Positions 15,626 through 28,762 of a stretch of DNA of 63,723 nucleotides are shown here, piece after piece. The stretch comes from Chromera velia. Its lineage: Eukaryota; Sar; Chromeraceae. The stretch covers positions 1-63,723 of the forward strand of contig JAHBMJ010005835.1 in NCBI GenBank assembly GCA_018398765.1, given 5' to 3'. A program made the position numbers and the translations under genes. How positions within the stretch are numbered: the first letter of the stretch is position 1; every line of letters begins with the position of its first letter. Below the pieces are notes generated by a model, which did not search any database, had not been told where the DNA came from, and saw only the letters and a program-made list of their open reading frames with translations.

Positions 15626-17151
15626 CGGCGCACTCAAACCCCACCCGACCAACCCCCCCACACTCAGGCAAACAAACGGACTCGAAAGAGATGATCGATT
15701 CAGGTCTTACCTAACCCTCTCAAGAGAGCCTGCAGGATCCTCATGCGATCTTTCCTCTAGCCCCTTCGCATCCTCTTCCTCCTTCTCTTTGTCTCAGAAC
15801 AGAAAAACAAAAGTCACCTTATGTCTCACAACTACTCACTTCAAATTCAAATCCCCCCCCCCTCACCTCACTTACCCACCTGTCTTCTCCCAACGGAAAT
15901 GCCTGGGGCAGGTCTGGGTCTAGGTCGTTGGCCTTCAGGAATTCAATCTTCTCCTTGTACATCGGCAAGTCGGGAAGCATCTGCATGATTCCACACACAT
16001 GCATGTACACATATTAAAATATATATGTACACATACATGTGCACACAGACACACACATGTACACATATATATGTACACATACATGTGCACACACACACAA
16101 AGAGAGACACAGACAGAAGCGCATCACCGAGGAACCCTCTTTCTTTCCTTTCCTCTCCGGCATCACACACACACCGTCACCTTCTTTCCTCTCACTCAAT
16201 GTCGGTCCCCCGCTAAGTCTGTGCCACCCGCCCCTCCAACCACCAATCCAGCCACTATGCAGAAAGTACAAACAAGACAAGGAAAGAAAGAAAGAAAGAG
16301 AAGAATCCTTAATTCCCTCGATCGATCGAAGATGCTCAGATCAATCACTCCCCCCAAAGCCTCCTTCCTTCCTTCCTTCCTTCACACGAACAGGAAGCTA
16401 CCCGCCAGCTTCCCTTCACATAACAGCGATTTCGCGTGCTTCTTTCACTGATTTCGTCCGTCCATTCTATCAGAGTGGCTTGATGCAAATCTCGCTTCTT
16501 CCGGGTGATCGGGAAAAAAGTGCAGAGGGGAAATCATATCACCAACAAAACTGACTGACGGACTGACTTGAAATCTGAGAGGCACCGCGTTGTGGGGGTT
16601 CCTCTCAAGTGAGAAACCATACTGTACGAGGAGCTCGTGGTTCGGCTTGGCCCCGTAAGAAATGTAAAACTGCTCAGTAGCTCGGTAAGCTCTGCGGGAC
16701 ATGGAGCAGATTTGTCAACCACAAGAAAAAAAGTTCCTCAGGGAACTGCATCTCTCTTTCTGTTCCCAGGAAGAAAAGCGAGAGAGAGACTGGCAGATAA
16801 GGGTGTTTAGGTACTGATTTCTCCCTGGTATAGCGTAGACAGGTCGATGTAGCAACAGTCTGTCTCTTTCTCTTCCCTTCCATCATCGCCCGATTGTTCC
16901 TCAGAGTAATATGAACACAGCAATGAAGCAAAGAAAGTCCTGAAGGTCTTTCCTTTCTCTTCTCCGCCCCCCTGACGTACCTACCTGTCGGTGACCACCT
17001 TCACGTCATCCCCAGTGTACGTAAAGAAGCTGCCCACGCCCTCTCCCCGAAATCTCTTGATGAACGCAGAGGGGGGAGAGCATTTCATAAACGCCCTGCG
17101 AGCATGCACAGAGACAGACAGACGGACAGAGAGACAGACAGGCAACAGGAG

Positions 17152-17212
<61 letters not shown>

Positions 17213-17843
17213 AGAAAGAAAGAAAGACAGAAAGACAGAACGACAGAAAGACAGAAAGAAAGAAAGCAAGAAAGCAAGAAAGCAAGAAAGAAAGCAAGAA
17301 AGCAAGAAAGAAAGCAAGACAGCAAGCAAGAAAGAAAGAAGGAAAGAAGGACAGAAGGAAAAAACAAAAGAATCCAAAGGACAAACTTTCTGACCACCAA
17401 TCACGTCAGTCACCCTCCTGTTTTGCATAGACGGATTCGAGCTTCATCGCCCACACAAACACAGAGAAGAAAGAAAAGAAAAGAAAAGAGAAGATCACTC
17501 AGAGCTTGAGTCCGTTTCTGCCGACAGACAAACGAGTTTTCAGGAAGGACCGACGAATGAATGTGTATGATGATTCTGGAGAGAGATATGGATGTCTTTC
17601 TCATTTTGTGAGTGACGTACACGCTGAAGGGCGAGTGGTTGAGAAGGTCTGCATACGGAACCATGCCGATGATTCTGCCCTCATACTCCTCATTGCCAGG
17701 AGGGAGGTTGGGGTCTCGAGAGCGGTCCTCGGATCTTGTTGGAAGCAGAGACACGCACCGACTCGTCACCTGCATCCATCATGGGAATGTTCGCTCACAC
17801 AGAGAGACAGAGACGCGTATTCGGAAAAGTCAACAGTTGCCCG

Positions 17844-17884
<41 letters not shown>

Positions 17885-19196
17885 GCACACACACACACGC
17901 ACACACACACACACACGCACACACACACACATACATACATACACACACACGCGCACACTCACACAGAGGAAAAGATCCTTTCAGGACCCTCCAGGTTAGG
18001 AAATTAAATTCGAGAGGAAGACAAACAGCACAAAGGCCGCCTCCCTCCATTCAAAAGACGATGCGACAAAAAAAACAAAAAGGCAATCAGACGCGAAGAT
18101 GGGCAGGAAAATGCATGGAGGGACGTGCGCCTGCGACAGGAGGAAGGACCACGATGACGCAGCGAAACCAGCCGTGCGAAAAGAAAATAAAGCAACACAA
18201 CACACATACCTGGACCATTGCCCAAAGATAAGCCTCGAAGGTGAACACGTCAAGAGGGAAGAGATCCGGGCGATCTTTGAAGAGAGTTTGGGTCAACTCG
18301 AGATAGCTTCTCTCCAGTTTCCTTTGAATTGCTCTGGTGGCCACCAGAGCTTCCGAAGCTTCGAGCAATTGCAGGTCCTCCTCTGGCCACACAAACGTCG
18401 GGTTGATTTCGTCTATCGGGGGCAGCACAGACAGATACGGATACCAAAAAGAGTCCTGACCCTTCGCCTTCTCATGAATCAAAAGGAGAGCGACAGCGAC
18501 ATGATCACTCATTTCGAAGTCAATCACATCCTTTCCGAAAATTTCCATCGCTCTCGTCTTCGTTATGCAAAGCTGCAGAGGGATCGAAAAAAGTTCTGTC
18601 CCCTTGATGACCTGACGGGCAGCCACCAAACCTCTCCCCGCAGATTCCCCTGCATTGTCGTCCTGGATCTCGGACACCAAAACGCAGGAATGGGGTGCAA
18701 GACCCCAGTCAGATGCATCCTCCAGGTACACACCGTTTTGCTTCAACCAGGACTTCAAACGCGAGTTCTGGACACTCTTAATGTCATCAGGAACCACCCC
18801 TCGAATTCCCTTCAGTTTGGATGGAACGATCCCTCCAAACTCCTTCTCTGCCTCCTCGCGTCTTTTGAATAAATCCCCCAATTTCCTTTCTCCCCTGATC
18901 AGCTCAGGAAGGGGGCCCTTGAACTGCCCCATGAAGTCGTCGTACAGTCTCTTCACGTCCACGTTCTGCTGTTCCTCTGCCATCTTCCTGGCTCTTCTTT
19001 GTTGAGGCGTCTCCTCCACGAAGTCCTCCGTCTCAAACTGCCGCAAGACAGACGAGGGAGGGACACGTGAGGACGAGGCCATCCCATTCAACGGAGAAGG
19101 ATGACGACCCTCTGAGAGAGGTCTACCATTCAGCACAAATGCATGCGCACAGCCGCTCCAGAAGGAACAGAGGAAGATCGCGAGAGAACGTCCCAT
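13507..19196 (-). CDS. SET-domain lysine methyltransferase, Rubisco-LSMT type, plastid-targeted, nine exons
   Basis: Inferred exons, in order: 19196-18210, 17769-17621, 17095-16985, 16691-16568, 15980 to about 15874, 15792-15711, 15003-14874, 14203-14057 and 13692-13507. All others have GT-AG borders and keep frame; only the exon 5/6 donor is uncertain. The product is about 675 aa. Residues 1-19 are a signal peptide ([15 protein letters not shown]) followed by F20, a bipartite plastid leader of the complex-plastid kind. The SET core starts at [11 protein letters not shown] (about 186-196) and carries the NHS motif in YADLLNHS (about 368-375) and ISYG (about 426). The C-terminal part has the Rubisco-substrate-binding pattern ([11 protein letters not shown], then [13 protein letters not shown]). 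Plant homologues methylate lysines of Rubisco large subunit and plastid fructose-bisphosphate aldolase. The substrate here is an inference, the family call is not. Introns are full of CA, GA and GAAA microsatellites. It diverges from the HHL1-like gene. Confidence 0.85.
15005..15625. repeat. CA then GAGACA/GA microsatellite in SET intron 6
   Basis: A CA/CACG tract (about 15007-15181) is followed by about 440 bp of GA-rich repeat whose core period is the 10-mer GAGAGAGACA, with GAGAGACAGG variants at 15370-15440. It lies wholly inside the intron between exons 6 and 7 of the minus-strand SET gene. The long open frames across it are low-complexity artefacts. Confidence 0.9.
17148..17345. repeat. 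GA / GAAA microsatellite in SET intron 2
   Basis: A (GA)n tract at 17154-17205 grades into GAAA, GACA and GCAAGAAA repeats to about 17345. It is inside the intron between exons 2 and 3 of the SET gene, so the sense transcript carries a long pyrimidine tract upstream of the exon 3 acceptor. Confidence 0.9.
17368..17620 (-). repeat. Intron-borne repeat, copy in SET intron 2
   Basis: On the minus strand, about 190 bp (17560-17368) match 42852-43040 on the plus strand at roughly 85-90%. The best-conserved core (gtgggcgatgaagctcgaat onward) is nearly identical for 60 bp. In this copy the intron's 5' splice site (GTACGT at 17620) lies 45 nt upstream of the matching block. The other copy also has GTACGT about 55 nt upstream. 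No RNA family was assigned. Confidence 0.8.
17840..17965. repeat. CT and CA microsatellite in SET intron 1
   Basis: (CT)n at 17842-17863 runs into (CA)n with CACG interruptions to about 17965, inside the intron between exons 1 and 2 of the SET gene. Confidence 0.9.
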
Positions 19197-19796
19197 ACTG
19201 ATCGATACAGAAGATTCCTTCCAATCTGGAAGCGACTGCCCCGCTGAACCTGCCCTCTCCAGCTGACCAACAACCGCTGAAACCTGTGTGACAAAACAGA
19301 GCTAGCCTGGTTCGGTACTGTCGGATAAGGCTGCTTGAGGTGCAAACCAGCGATGGAGCGGAGAGACAGTTCGTAATTAAGAGACGGCTTCAGCTGTAGG
19401 AGAGTTTAAGGAGACGCCCCGGATCCCGCGTTGCGTCACGCATCATGGCCCCAGGGACCGACCACGTGCGCAGCTAGTGCGCACTTTGGGCCGGGCATTT
19501 AGCCTGGCGGCCAAACACACATCAACCAATGAGTCAGACTGTCACGTGCCCTCACAAATCCTGAAACTCATGCGTTGATTGATGAGTCACTGCAAACGCA
19601 GCTAGGTCCCGTGGCCGCCCTTCCTGACTTCCCTTTTTCATTTTCAAAGGCCGCGAGAGCGCCGCATCGGTAGTTTGTCGTGCATTCCAGGCTTCATGTT
19701 GCACGCTCATAGCTGACAAGGAGACGGCAGTCGGTTCTGCTCACTTGTTCAAGTTGGTTCTGGAGGGAAGAAGCACCCTCTCTCGTCCTTAGGAGA
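19197..19796. promoter_or_regulatory. Shared 600-bp spacer of two divergent plastid-protein genes
   Basis: The spacer separates the start codons of the SET gene (minus) and the HHL1-like gene (plus). It holds two CACGTG palindromes (19463-19468 and 19543-19548), two TGAGTCA motifs (19530-19536 and 19583-19589) and a CCAAT (19526-19530), all within 130 bp. In plants CACGTG is the G-box bound by bZIP and bHLH light regulators, and TGAGTCA is a bZIP half-site pair. Use of these sites in this organism is inference. The paired layout suggests one bidirectional promoter controlling both genes. Confidence 0.45.
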
Positions 19797-22540
<2,744 letters not shown>

Positions 22541-22763
22541 CGGATGGACGGATGGATGGATGGATGAGGAAAGAAACACGTAAAGTGGGACGGGACCTAG
22601 GACGGGACCTTTTCCGGTGCGGAGTCCCAGCCAAGGTCGATCCCAGCTTGTAGTAGTAGTGCTAGTAGTAGTGCTCGTGATGAAGCAGCAGTCTAGGCAT
22701 CAGTAGCAGTTGTTATGCGTGCCTGAAAAGGACAACAAAAAAGACAGTTTCAAAAGCGGAGCT

Positions 22764-23009
22764 CTAGGCGACGCACAGTGGTAAAAAAAAAAAAAGAATA
22801 GGCATGCCGAGATTTTTTTTTTCTTTTTTTTCTTTTAGCTGGTGGTCAAAGGTCCAAGCAAACTTAGCAAAGGTAGGTTTTGTAGTTCAATTAGTAGATG
22901 TGTTTTTGTTATGTGTGTTAGCACTTCCAATAAAATAATTTTTTTTTTAAAAAAAAATAGGCTTCTCGAGATTTTTTTTTCTTTTTTTTTATCGCTGTGC
23001 GTCGCCTAG
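22764..23009. mobile_element. CTAGG-ended MITE with 8-bp target duplication
   Basis: A 246-bp element whose ends are inverted repeats. The left end ctaggcgacgcacag (22764-22778) is matched exactly by the reverse complement of the right end (22995-23009). It is flanked by a perfect 8-bp direct repeat, GCGGAGCT (22756-22763 and 23010-23017). Inside are two copies of an A-tract, a GAGA core and a T-tract. It has no coding capacity. An 8-bp duplication is typical of the hAT superfamily, but the terminal sequence alone does not prove that. Confidence 0.85.
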
Positions 23010-23780
23010 GCGGAGCTAGAAGCATAGCAATTAAAGTGTTGCACGTTTCATTGTATAGATCCAATCATGATGACTACAATTTTGATAAATTAATAATGGG
23101 AACACTCTATACTAAGTAAAAAAGCTACCTCTAAATTCTATGTTATTTCTGAGTAAGTCTTTTGGGGCCAGGTTTAGGATTCTAGGATTAGCATTAATGT
23201 CTAGGGTCTAATTTGATGAAGTTTCAAATTTAATTTTCGATATTTCACTAAATATTTGGACTAGCATTTCTAGTAGCATTTGGGGGTGAACATCAAACTT
23301 GGCCATATGCATTAAGTATTAGGTCTGTATAAACTACCCCCCCGACACTCTAAGCTATTCTTGAAAACATTTTTCAAGATTGGATTTTTCAGCGGCATTT
23401 AATTTCAAGTTAGGATTTTTGAGCGGCGGTACCGTTTCGTGCTATTTCGTGCCGCCAAAATTTATTCCACTGTACGCGTATATGCCCCACTGTCGCGCTG
23501 CCTTTACGGAGCACCGCGCGGCTCCGGAAACCACGGCCCCGGCATGCCTTTCTACATGCAGGCGGCGCCAGGCGCAGTGTTTTTCTGAGGGCCCATCAGA
23601 CTATCGAGACTTTCGAGGACTATCGAGAGCTTTATCATCTCGATAACTTTGCAGATTCCGGCCCTGAAGACTGAGACAGTGAATGATGCGTTAGGTTGAA
23701 TGTTGCATGCATGAATGAATACTTACAATTCATACATCACTGCTTAAACCAGAGAAAGTGTCGCTAGTTTTTTTTTATTT
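23010..23780. other. Intergenic, no gene recognised
   Basis: No coding frame looks real. The segment at 23370-23450 contains 'ggatttttcagcggcatttaatttcaag' and a near copy (ggatttttgagcggc), a motif that returns at 24059-24095 on the far side of the 33-bp satellite, so it is probably part of the same repeat. Confidence 0.5.
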
Positions 23781-23794
23781 TTTTTTAAAGATAT

Positions 23795-24060
23795 AAGCCT
23801 TGCATAAGGCATAGCTTTTCAAGACATAGGCTCTTCTTGCGGTATAGTTTTTTAAGAGATACGTTCTGCTTGCGGCGTATAGCTTTTCAAGATATACACT
23901 CTGCTTGCGGCATAGCTTTTCAAGACATAGGCTCTCCTTGCGGCATAGCTTTTCAAGACATAGGCTCTGCTTGCGGCACAGCTTTTCAAGACATAGGCCG
24001 CGCCTGCGGCGCAGCTTTTCAAGACATAGGCCGCGCCTGCGGCGCGGCTTTTCAAGAGTG
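23795..24060. repeat. 33-bp satellite, about eight copies, hairpin-prone
   Basis: The unit is about 33 bp (gcggcatagcttttcaagac, then ataggctctgctt). Because 33 is a multiple of three, an 11-residue repeat (CRKQSLCLEKL-like) appears on the minus strand, but I do not regard it as a gene. Copies drift from AT-rich on the left to 'ggccgcgcctgcggcgc' on the right, which is self-complementary. Similar hairpin-plus-TTTCAAG monomers recur at 48160-48300, 54960-55029 and 58106-58230. Confidence 0.85.
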
Positions 24061-24785
24061 GATTTTTGAGCGGCACAAAATTTCAAGTAGCCTTGAGTGT
24101 CAGGGGGGTAGTATAAACTTACTTACTATTTGTATCTGACAATGTGCTAGGTGAACCGTCAACAAACCAACATTGCATGTCATGCCCCGTGGTTGGCCAG
24201 AGCCTAAGTGATAGCTCACCGGCTTTAATTAACCGCCTCAATTCAATTCAATTAATTCATTTAACCATAATTTTAACGTAACTATTATAATGCTTGTCAG
24301 TCAATATCAGTTAAGTTATGACTGTACGTCTTCTTAACACTTAGAGAATTGCTAGTCCATGCCTAGGTCCATGCATTCTTTTTTTTTTTTTTAATAGTTT
24401 TCTCTAATCGATCTGTTCACTGTTTAGGCTATTTGATTTTAGTTCTGAAGTCAAGTCTGAACTTTTGTTCAACATGTATATTTCGTAAGTACCGTCCTTC
24501 AAACTCAACATGCAATACAATTGAACTGTAAATAGTAGTAGAATCACAGTGATTCACTCACTAGTCAAATTGGCTAATAGATATTTAATTATATCATTTT
24601 CCCGATTCGGATTTTAGCTGTGGCTTCCCCTTCTTCAGCTTGCTGCAATATCAAGCAAACAAAATCATTGTTGAACGAAAAATCGAAGAGGGCCGATGCC
24701 GTCCGATTTCATGAAAGTGAAATGCAAAAGAAGCAACGCACCTGACAGACAGCCGGCCTGAAATTGAGACTTGGAATCCATTATC
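24061..24785. other. AT-rich intergenic, nothing recognised
   Basis: AT-rich sequence without a convincing open frame, RNA gene or repeat; only a T-tract at about 24378-24392 stands out. Confidence 0.5.
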
Positions 24786-24972
24786 GCTCTCCTTCTCTCT
24801 TTCTCTTTCTCTCTCTCTCTTTCTCTCGATCTCTCTCTTTCTCTCTTTCTTTCAATCTCTCTCTTTCTCTCTCTTTCTCTTTCTCTCGTTCTCTCTTTCT
24901 TTTTCTCTCTCTCTCTTTCTCTCTTTCTTTCTCTTTCTCTCTTTCTCTCTTTCTCTCTTTCTCTTTCTCTCT

Positions 24973-25020
<48 letters not shown>

Positions 25021-25085
25021 TTCTCTTTCTCTCTTTCTCTTTCTCTCTCTCTCTTTCTCTCTCTCTCTTTCTCTCTCTCTCTCTT

Positions 25086-25126
<41 letters not shown>

Positions 25127-25160
25127 ATTGTTCTGTCTGTCTGTCTGTCTGTCTGTCTAC
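24786..25160. repeat. CT/CTTT microsatellite with TCTG end
   Basis: About 350 bp of CTCTCT/CTTTCT repeat ending in (CTGT)n at 25133-25158. It lies about 60 bp beyond the stop codon of the minus-strand gene at 25221-26271 and is not coding. Confidence 0.95.
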
Positions 25161-25220
25161 TTGCTTCAAGTAAATTCATGAAAGTAAGCCTGGTGCAGTC
25201 TGAACAGGCATTTGTACTTC

Positions 25221-26271
25221 TCAGCAGTGGCTGATGAAAAGGGGGCCGCTCTCTTTGTAAATTCGCGTAAGGGAATTAACATTCGGGACTGGATCGATTC
25301 CCTCGGGGATATCCGACAGCTGGGCAGAATAGAATATGAATAGAAGGCTGAATCTGAATATGCGCATCAATTGGTCATCGAATCCAGCACTGAAATCACT
25401 CAGTGTGCTGACTTGAGAGAAACCTCCGACATGGTGTGCACGAGAGCAGGGTCTCCGTAGATCCACAGCTGGGGCACGCAGCTCGTTTTGGGTCCGTGTT
25501 GAGGCAGTGGAACCTCCAGCTCTTCGAAGTTCTCGTTCAGTAGTCGGAACCGGTCCTGAGGTCAACCAACAAACACATATTCTACCATGATCCAGTTTAT
25601 TTTCAAATCTTTATTTTGTCATGTGAGTCCATTTGAGGACTTTCTGGGCAGTCGAAAAGAGTCGCGTGGATTGAAATTCAGAGAAAGTGATGGCCAGGAC
25701 GAATGGCTGGTAGACGGTCAGTAAAAGCAGTTGCTTGGAAAGGCCCCCAGTGTACAGGCCCAACAACTGCATCTCTGTATGTAAGCTTGCAAAATATCGC
25801 TCGCTTCTGAAGTAGAGGGCAGAATGATCAAACAGAAAAAAGTAAGCAGGAACCAAACCAGCAAGGTCAGTCACTTTCGTTTCCTTTCCTGAAGGGTGAC
25901 GGACCGTAATGACAATCGAGCGCCACAACACGCTGAGGGCACAGCTGTTTCGAGACCAAGGCTCCTGACCATCAGACCATTTTGGTCCGTGACGGACACG
26001 GTCGGCTGGTGAGGAAAACCTCTGCAGAGATTAAATTCAAACATGCATACATGAACCAAAATTTGTGTGGGGACTGAATTTCGAGGACGGTGTTGCATGG
26101 CTTCAATCGCACCTGGTGCAGAGGCAGATGCTTTCTTGAACTGCTACCCTCTGCATCTTCGGACTCGCTTTCGCTTTCATAAGATACAAAGTCAAAGTCG
26201 TCCCAGAGGTCTTCCTCTTCATCTATTTGGGATCTGCTTTTGTTGGTGGTGGCGTCGCGCGAAGAGGGCAT
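25221..26271 (-). CDS. Unknown protein, four inferred exons
   Basis: Inferred exons: 26271-26113, 26021 to about 25854, 25555-25424 and 25319-25221, all phase 0, total about 185 aa. I chose the ATG at 26271 because the frame extends upstream only to a TTG and a stop. The N-terminus is acidic and disordered (DEEEDLWDDFDFV, then SESESED). Exon 2 contains VLWRSIVITVRHPSGKE. Exon 3 (RFRLLNENFEELEVPLPQ, then VPQLWIYGDPALVHTMSE) and exon 4 (LSDIPEGIDPVPN to ISHC, then stop) read like ordered protein with clean acceptors (ctcag, cccag). The donors of exons 2 and 3 (GTTCCT, GTTTCT) are weak, so those joins are the least certain part. I recognise no family. It may be a small regulatory or assembly factor, or a lineage-specific gene. 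Confidence 0.5.
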
Positions 26272-26339
26272 GATAGAAGTCCCTCTTGTGACTGGTTGAT
26301 TGTGTCCTCGGGTGGCTGTGCTGGCCAAACAAATACTCA

Positions 26340-26980
26340 GAACGAAGTCTCCGAAGAAATTTGAAACACCCTACAGGCTGAGGGTATAACCGTCAATTTA
26401 TTTTAAAGGCGTCAAAGTATCGATATATAAGTCGGTCGTGCTGCCTGAGACATGCATGCACTGAGTCGGCACACGGAGCCGAGCCAATGCATGGGCCCCG
26501 GCCATGCATAGCTCCACACGCGCGCGGCCCGCTGCATGCATGCCTCAGTGCATGCAGGCCCCGGCATGCGTGCCCCTCAGATGGAGATGAGGTGAAGAAA
26601 CAATTGCATGAAGAATTTTGATGCTCCTGCGGAGCATGCCGTGGCCCCGGTGAAAGGGGGAAACCGGGGGTCGCGCATTATTGCGCATGAAGGCCTAAAT
26701 ACGACTAAAAATTAGTCTGAAATTCTTATTCATAGTTATAGTAAATCAATCTGCAAACTGTCTACAATACATATTCTTTACCTGAGTTTATAAAGCTAAT
26801 TTACCATATTTTTTCTAACATTTTTAAAAAGGAAAAAATGATGATCTAGAGAATGATTGACTCGTTTTCTAGTTAACGTAATCTCTCAATATACTAATAA
26901 CTCGATTAGGTTCGATACAAAAATACAATAAAGGTATCTGTGAAAAAGCCCCAGACACGGAGGACGGTCCGAGGACTAGG
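26340..26980. other. Intergenic with GC-rich palindromic patch
   Basis: No gene seen. At about 26445-26580 there is a patch built of overlapping GCATGC/TGCATGCA and GGGCCCCGG palindromes that could fold into hairpins. The rest is AT-rich. The left LTR of the copia element starts at 26981. Confidence 0.5.
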
Positions 26981-27281
26981 TGATGAAGCCCTAGTGAAAG
27001 GCAAATCGATATAGAGAGGCGCGCCAAGCCAGACCAACACGAGACCAACAAAACACAAAGGCACCAATACGCAGCGGCACGTACGAGCGAGGAAGTGAGC
27101 GAATTAAATGCATGGAAAGCGATACACATCTGATTGAATTAAGCCGTACGAAAAGTATGTAGAGAAATGAAACCACAGTTGATTGAAGTAGATCATTGGT
27201 GGAAAAGCGTAAAAGTACTTGGACTCGTATAAGATAGTCTTACCCATGTAGGAAAAACCTATAAGCCCTAAAGTCTCGTCA
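26981..27281 (+). repeat. Left LTR of the copia element
   Basis: It starts TGATGAAGCCC and ends AGTCTCGTCA. It matches 34608-34921 over its whole length, apart from scattered substitutions and a 12-13-bp insertion in the right copy near 34706. Confidence 0.95.
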
Positions 27282-27283
27282 GG

Positions 27284-27300
27284 TGGAGCCGGAAGTAGGG
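27284..27300 (+). other. Possible primer-binding site of the copia element
   Basis: TGGAGCCGGAAGTAGGG starts 2 bp after the left LTR, the place and the TGG start expected for pairing with a tRNA 3' CCA end. I cannot name the tRNA, so the call rests mainly on position. Confidence 0.35.
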
Positions 27301-27402
27301 CGTGGTAGTTTGTCAGAGAAGCGTCACACAGAGCAGTCTCTTTTTCTTTCTCCAGTCTCTGTCTGAACATCATCAGTTCTTCTGTCTTGAGTATTTGTAG
27401 CC

Positions 27403-28762
27403 ATGGCAGCAAGGAGTTAGGCTGGGCATTTCTTGCCACAGGCAGTTGACAAGAACGATCCATATGCCACTCGGGAAAAGGATCAACTCTTGAATGGCAA
27501 AGACATTCAATTTGAGCACATGATGGTGAAGCCTCAAGATCCGCATCAAGCAGTAAGTAATCCCACCACCCTCGCGGGTCTTGGTGGAGATCATCTGGAT
27601 GTTCTCATCAAGTTCGTGACCTTCAAGACAGATTGGGAAGAGACAAAAGGCCTCGTCGCTTACCACTTCAACGAGGCGATGCAAGGAATGCTCTACGATG
27701 GCATGGACCCTACTCGGATCAATCGCCTTAAGACGGCGATTTCCCGAAGTATCAAAGCATGCGGCCTCACGACGATCACCATGAATAAGAACTCTACTGG
27801 TTGCTGTAAGTATAGAAAAATGATCACAACTTTTCTCAAGAAACAGTTAGGCGGCAATGTTCTCGATTCTCTCGATTCTACCTTCGCTCCACTTGGTATA
27901 GATACGTTATATGAAGAAGATATATTTTGCTTCTGAGGGTAGCTCAAATCCTAAACCATAAAAGATCCCTGGCCTGTGTTTCTCTCAGCCAAAGAGTCTG
28001 TTTTTCATTTTGTACGCAGAGGAAAGCATACAGACACTCCTTTCCCTCTCTGAATTCATGACATCCAAAAGAAATACAGAGCGATCAGAAAGATGGATCT
28101 AGGAGATAGAAGGGTAGACGGGGTATATGTGAAGAATCTCGCAGGCAATCTGCAGAACAAGAGAACATTCTATAAGATGGAGGAAAACGACGCCGAGATC
28201 ACCTCCTTGTACGTCCTGGCGGCTCGTACGTATGGGTCCGTCCTCAGAGGAGAAGAGCTGAAGAGACTGATGGATGGACGAATCATGATGGAAACCGAAC
28301 TGTGCGCCCTCTTTGCAGTAACGTTCGGAATGGCCTTCCCCGACGAGAAGGGGGGGGGGGGCAAGCAGGGGAAGAAGGACTACGTCATGATCACCTACGT
28401 TATGATTACCTACGTCATGATCCAGCAAGGGCACCCCAACGGTGGCAGTTCATTCGGCTACCAGGGGAGAGGGGAGAACCACCAGAGAGGAAAGAGGGGC
28501 AGAGGAAAAAACTTTTAGAGACCCGAAACTCCACACAGACAGCAAAGCCACAACTATAACAACAACGACCGAGGAGGCTACAGAGGTAGAGGAGGCCCCA
28601 ACCATGGGGGAGGAAACCCCAACGGTAGGGGGCGAGGCAGGGGTAGAGGCAGAGGCGGAGGGAATGGTAGAGTGGACGGAACTTCAAACTACACGGCACC
28701 TGCGGCTGCAGCGGGCATGCAGACGGATGAAAACAACCAAGCTGGTGAGTCAGCATGTAATT
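27403..28762 (+). pseudogene. copia gag region, broken
   Basis: The likely start is the ATG at 27403, in the frame of the whole polyprotein, but a TAG follows at 27418. From 27433 about 167 codons run open (HLDVLIKFVTFKTDWEETKG is typical in position, not diagnostic) to a TGA at 27934. Several stops lie between 27934 and 28060, after which the frame reopens (28093-28515) and ends in a Gly/Arg-rich tail, interrupted by TAG at 28516, that continues as RGRGRGRGRG to about 28670. No classic CCHC knuckle is visible; the RGG-like tail may serve as the nucleic-acid binder. Copia Gag forms the particle that packages the RNA. Confidence 0.6.

Noticed and set aside
14704..15714. Very long open frames (up to 336 codons) of Arg/Glu/Asp/Thr or Ser/Leu repeats
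   Set aside because: They are translations of GA/GACA and CA microsatellites inside a SET-gene intron. Every frame on both strands is open because the repeats lack stops.
23775..24086. Cys/Leu/Lys 11-residue repeat protein
   Set aside because: The period of 33 bp makes any frame repeat cleanly; copies carry frame-changing indels and there is no start or promoter context.
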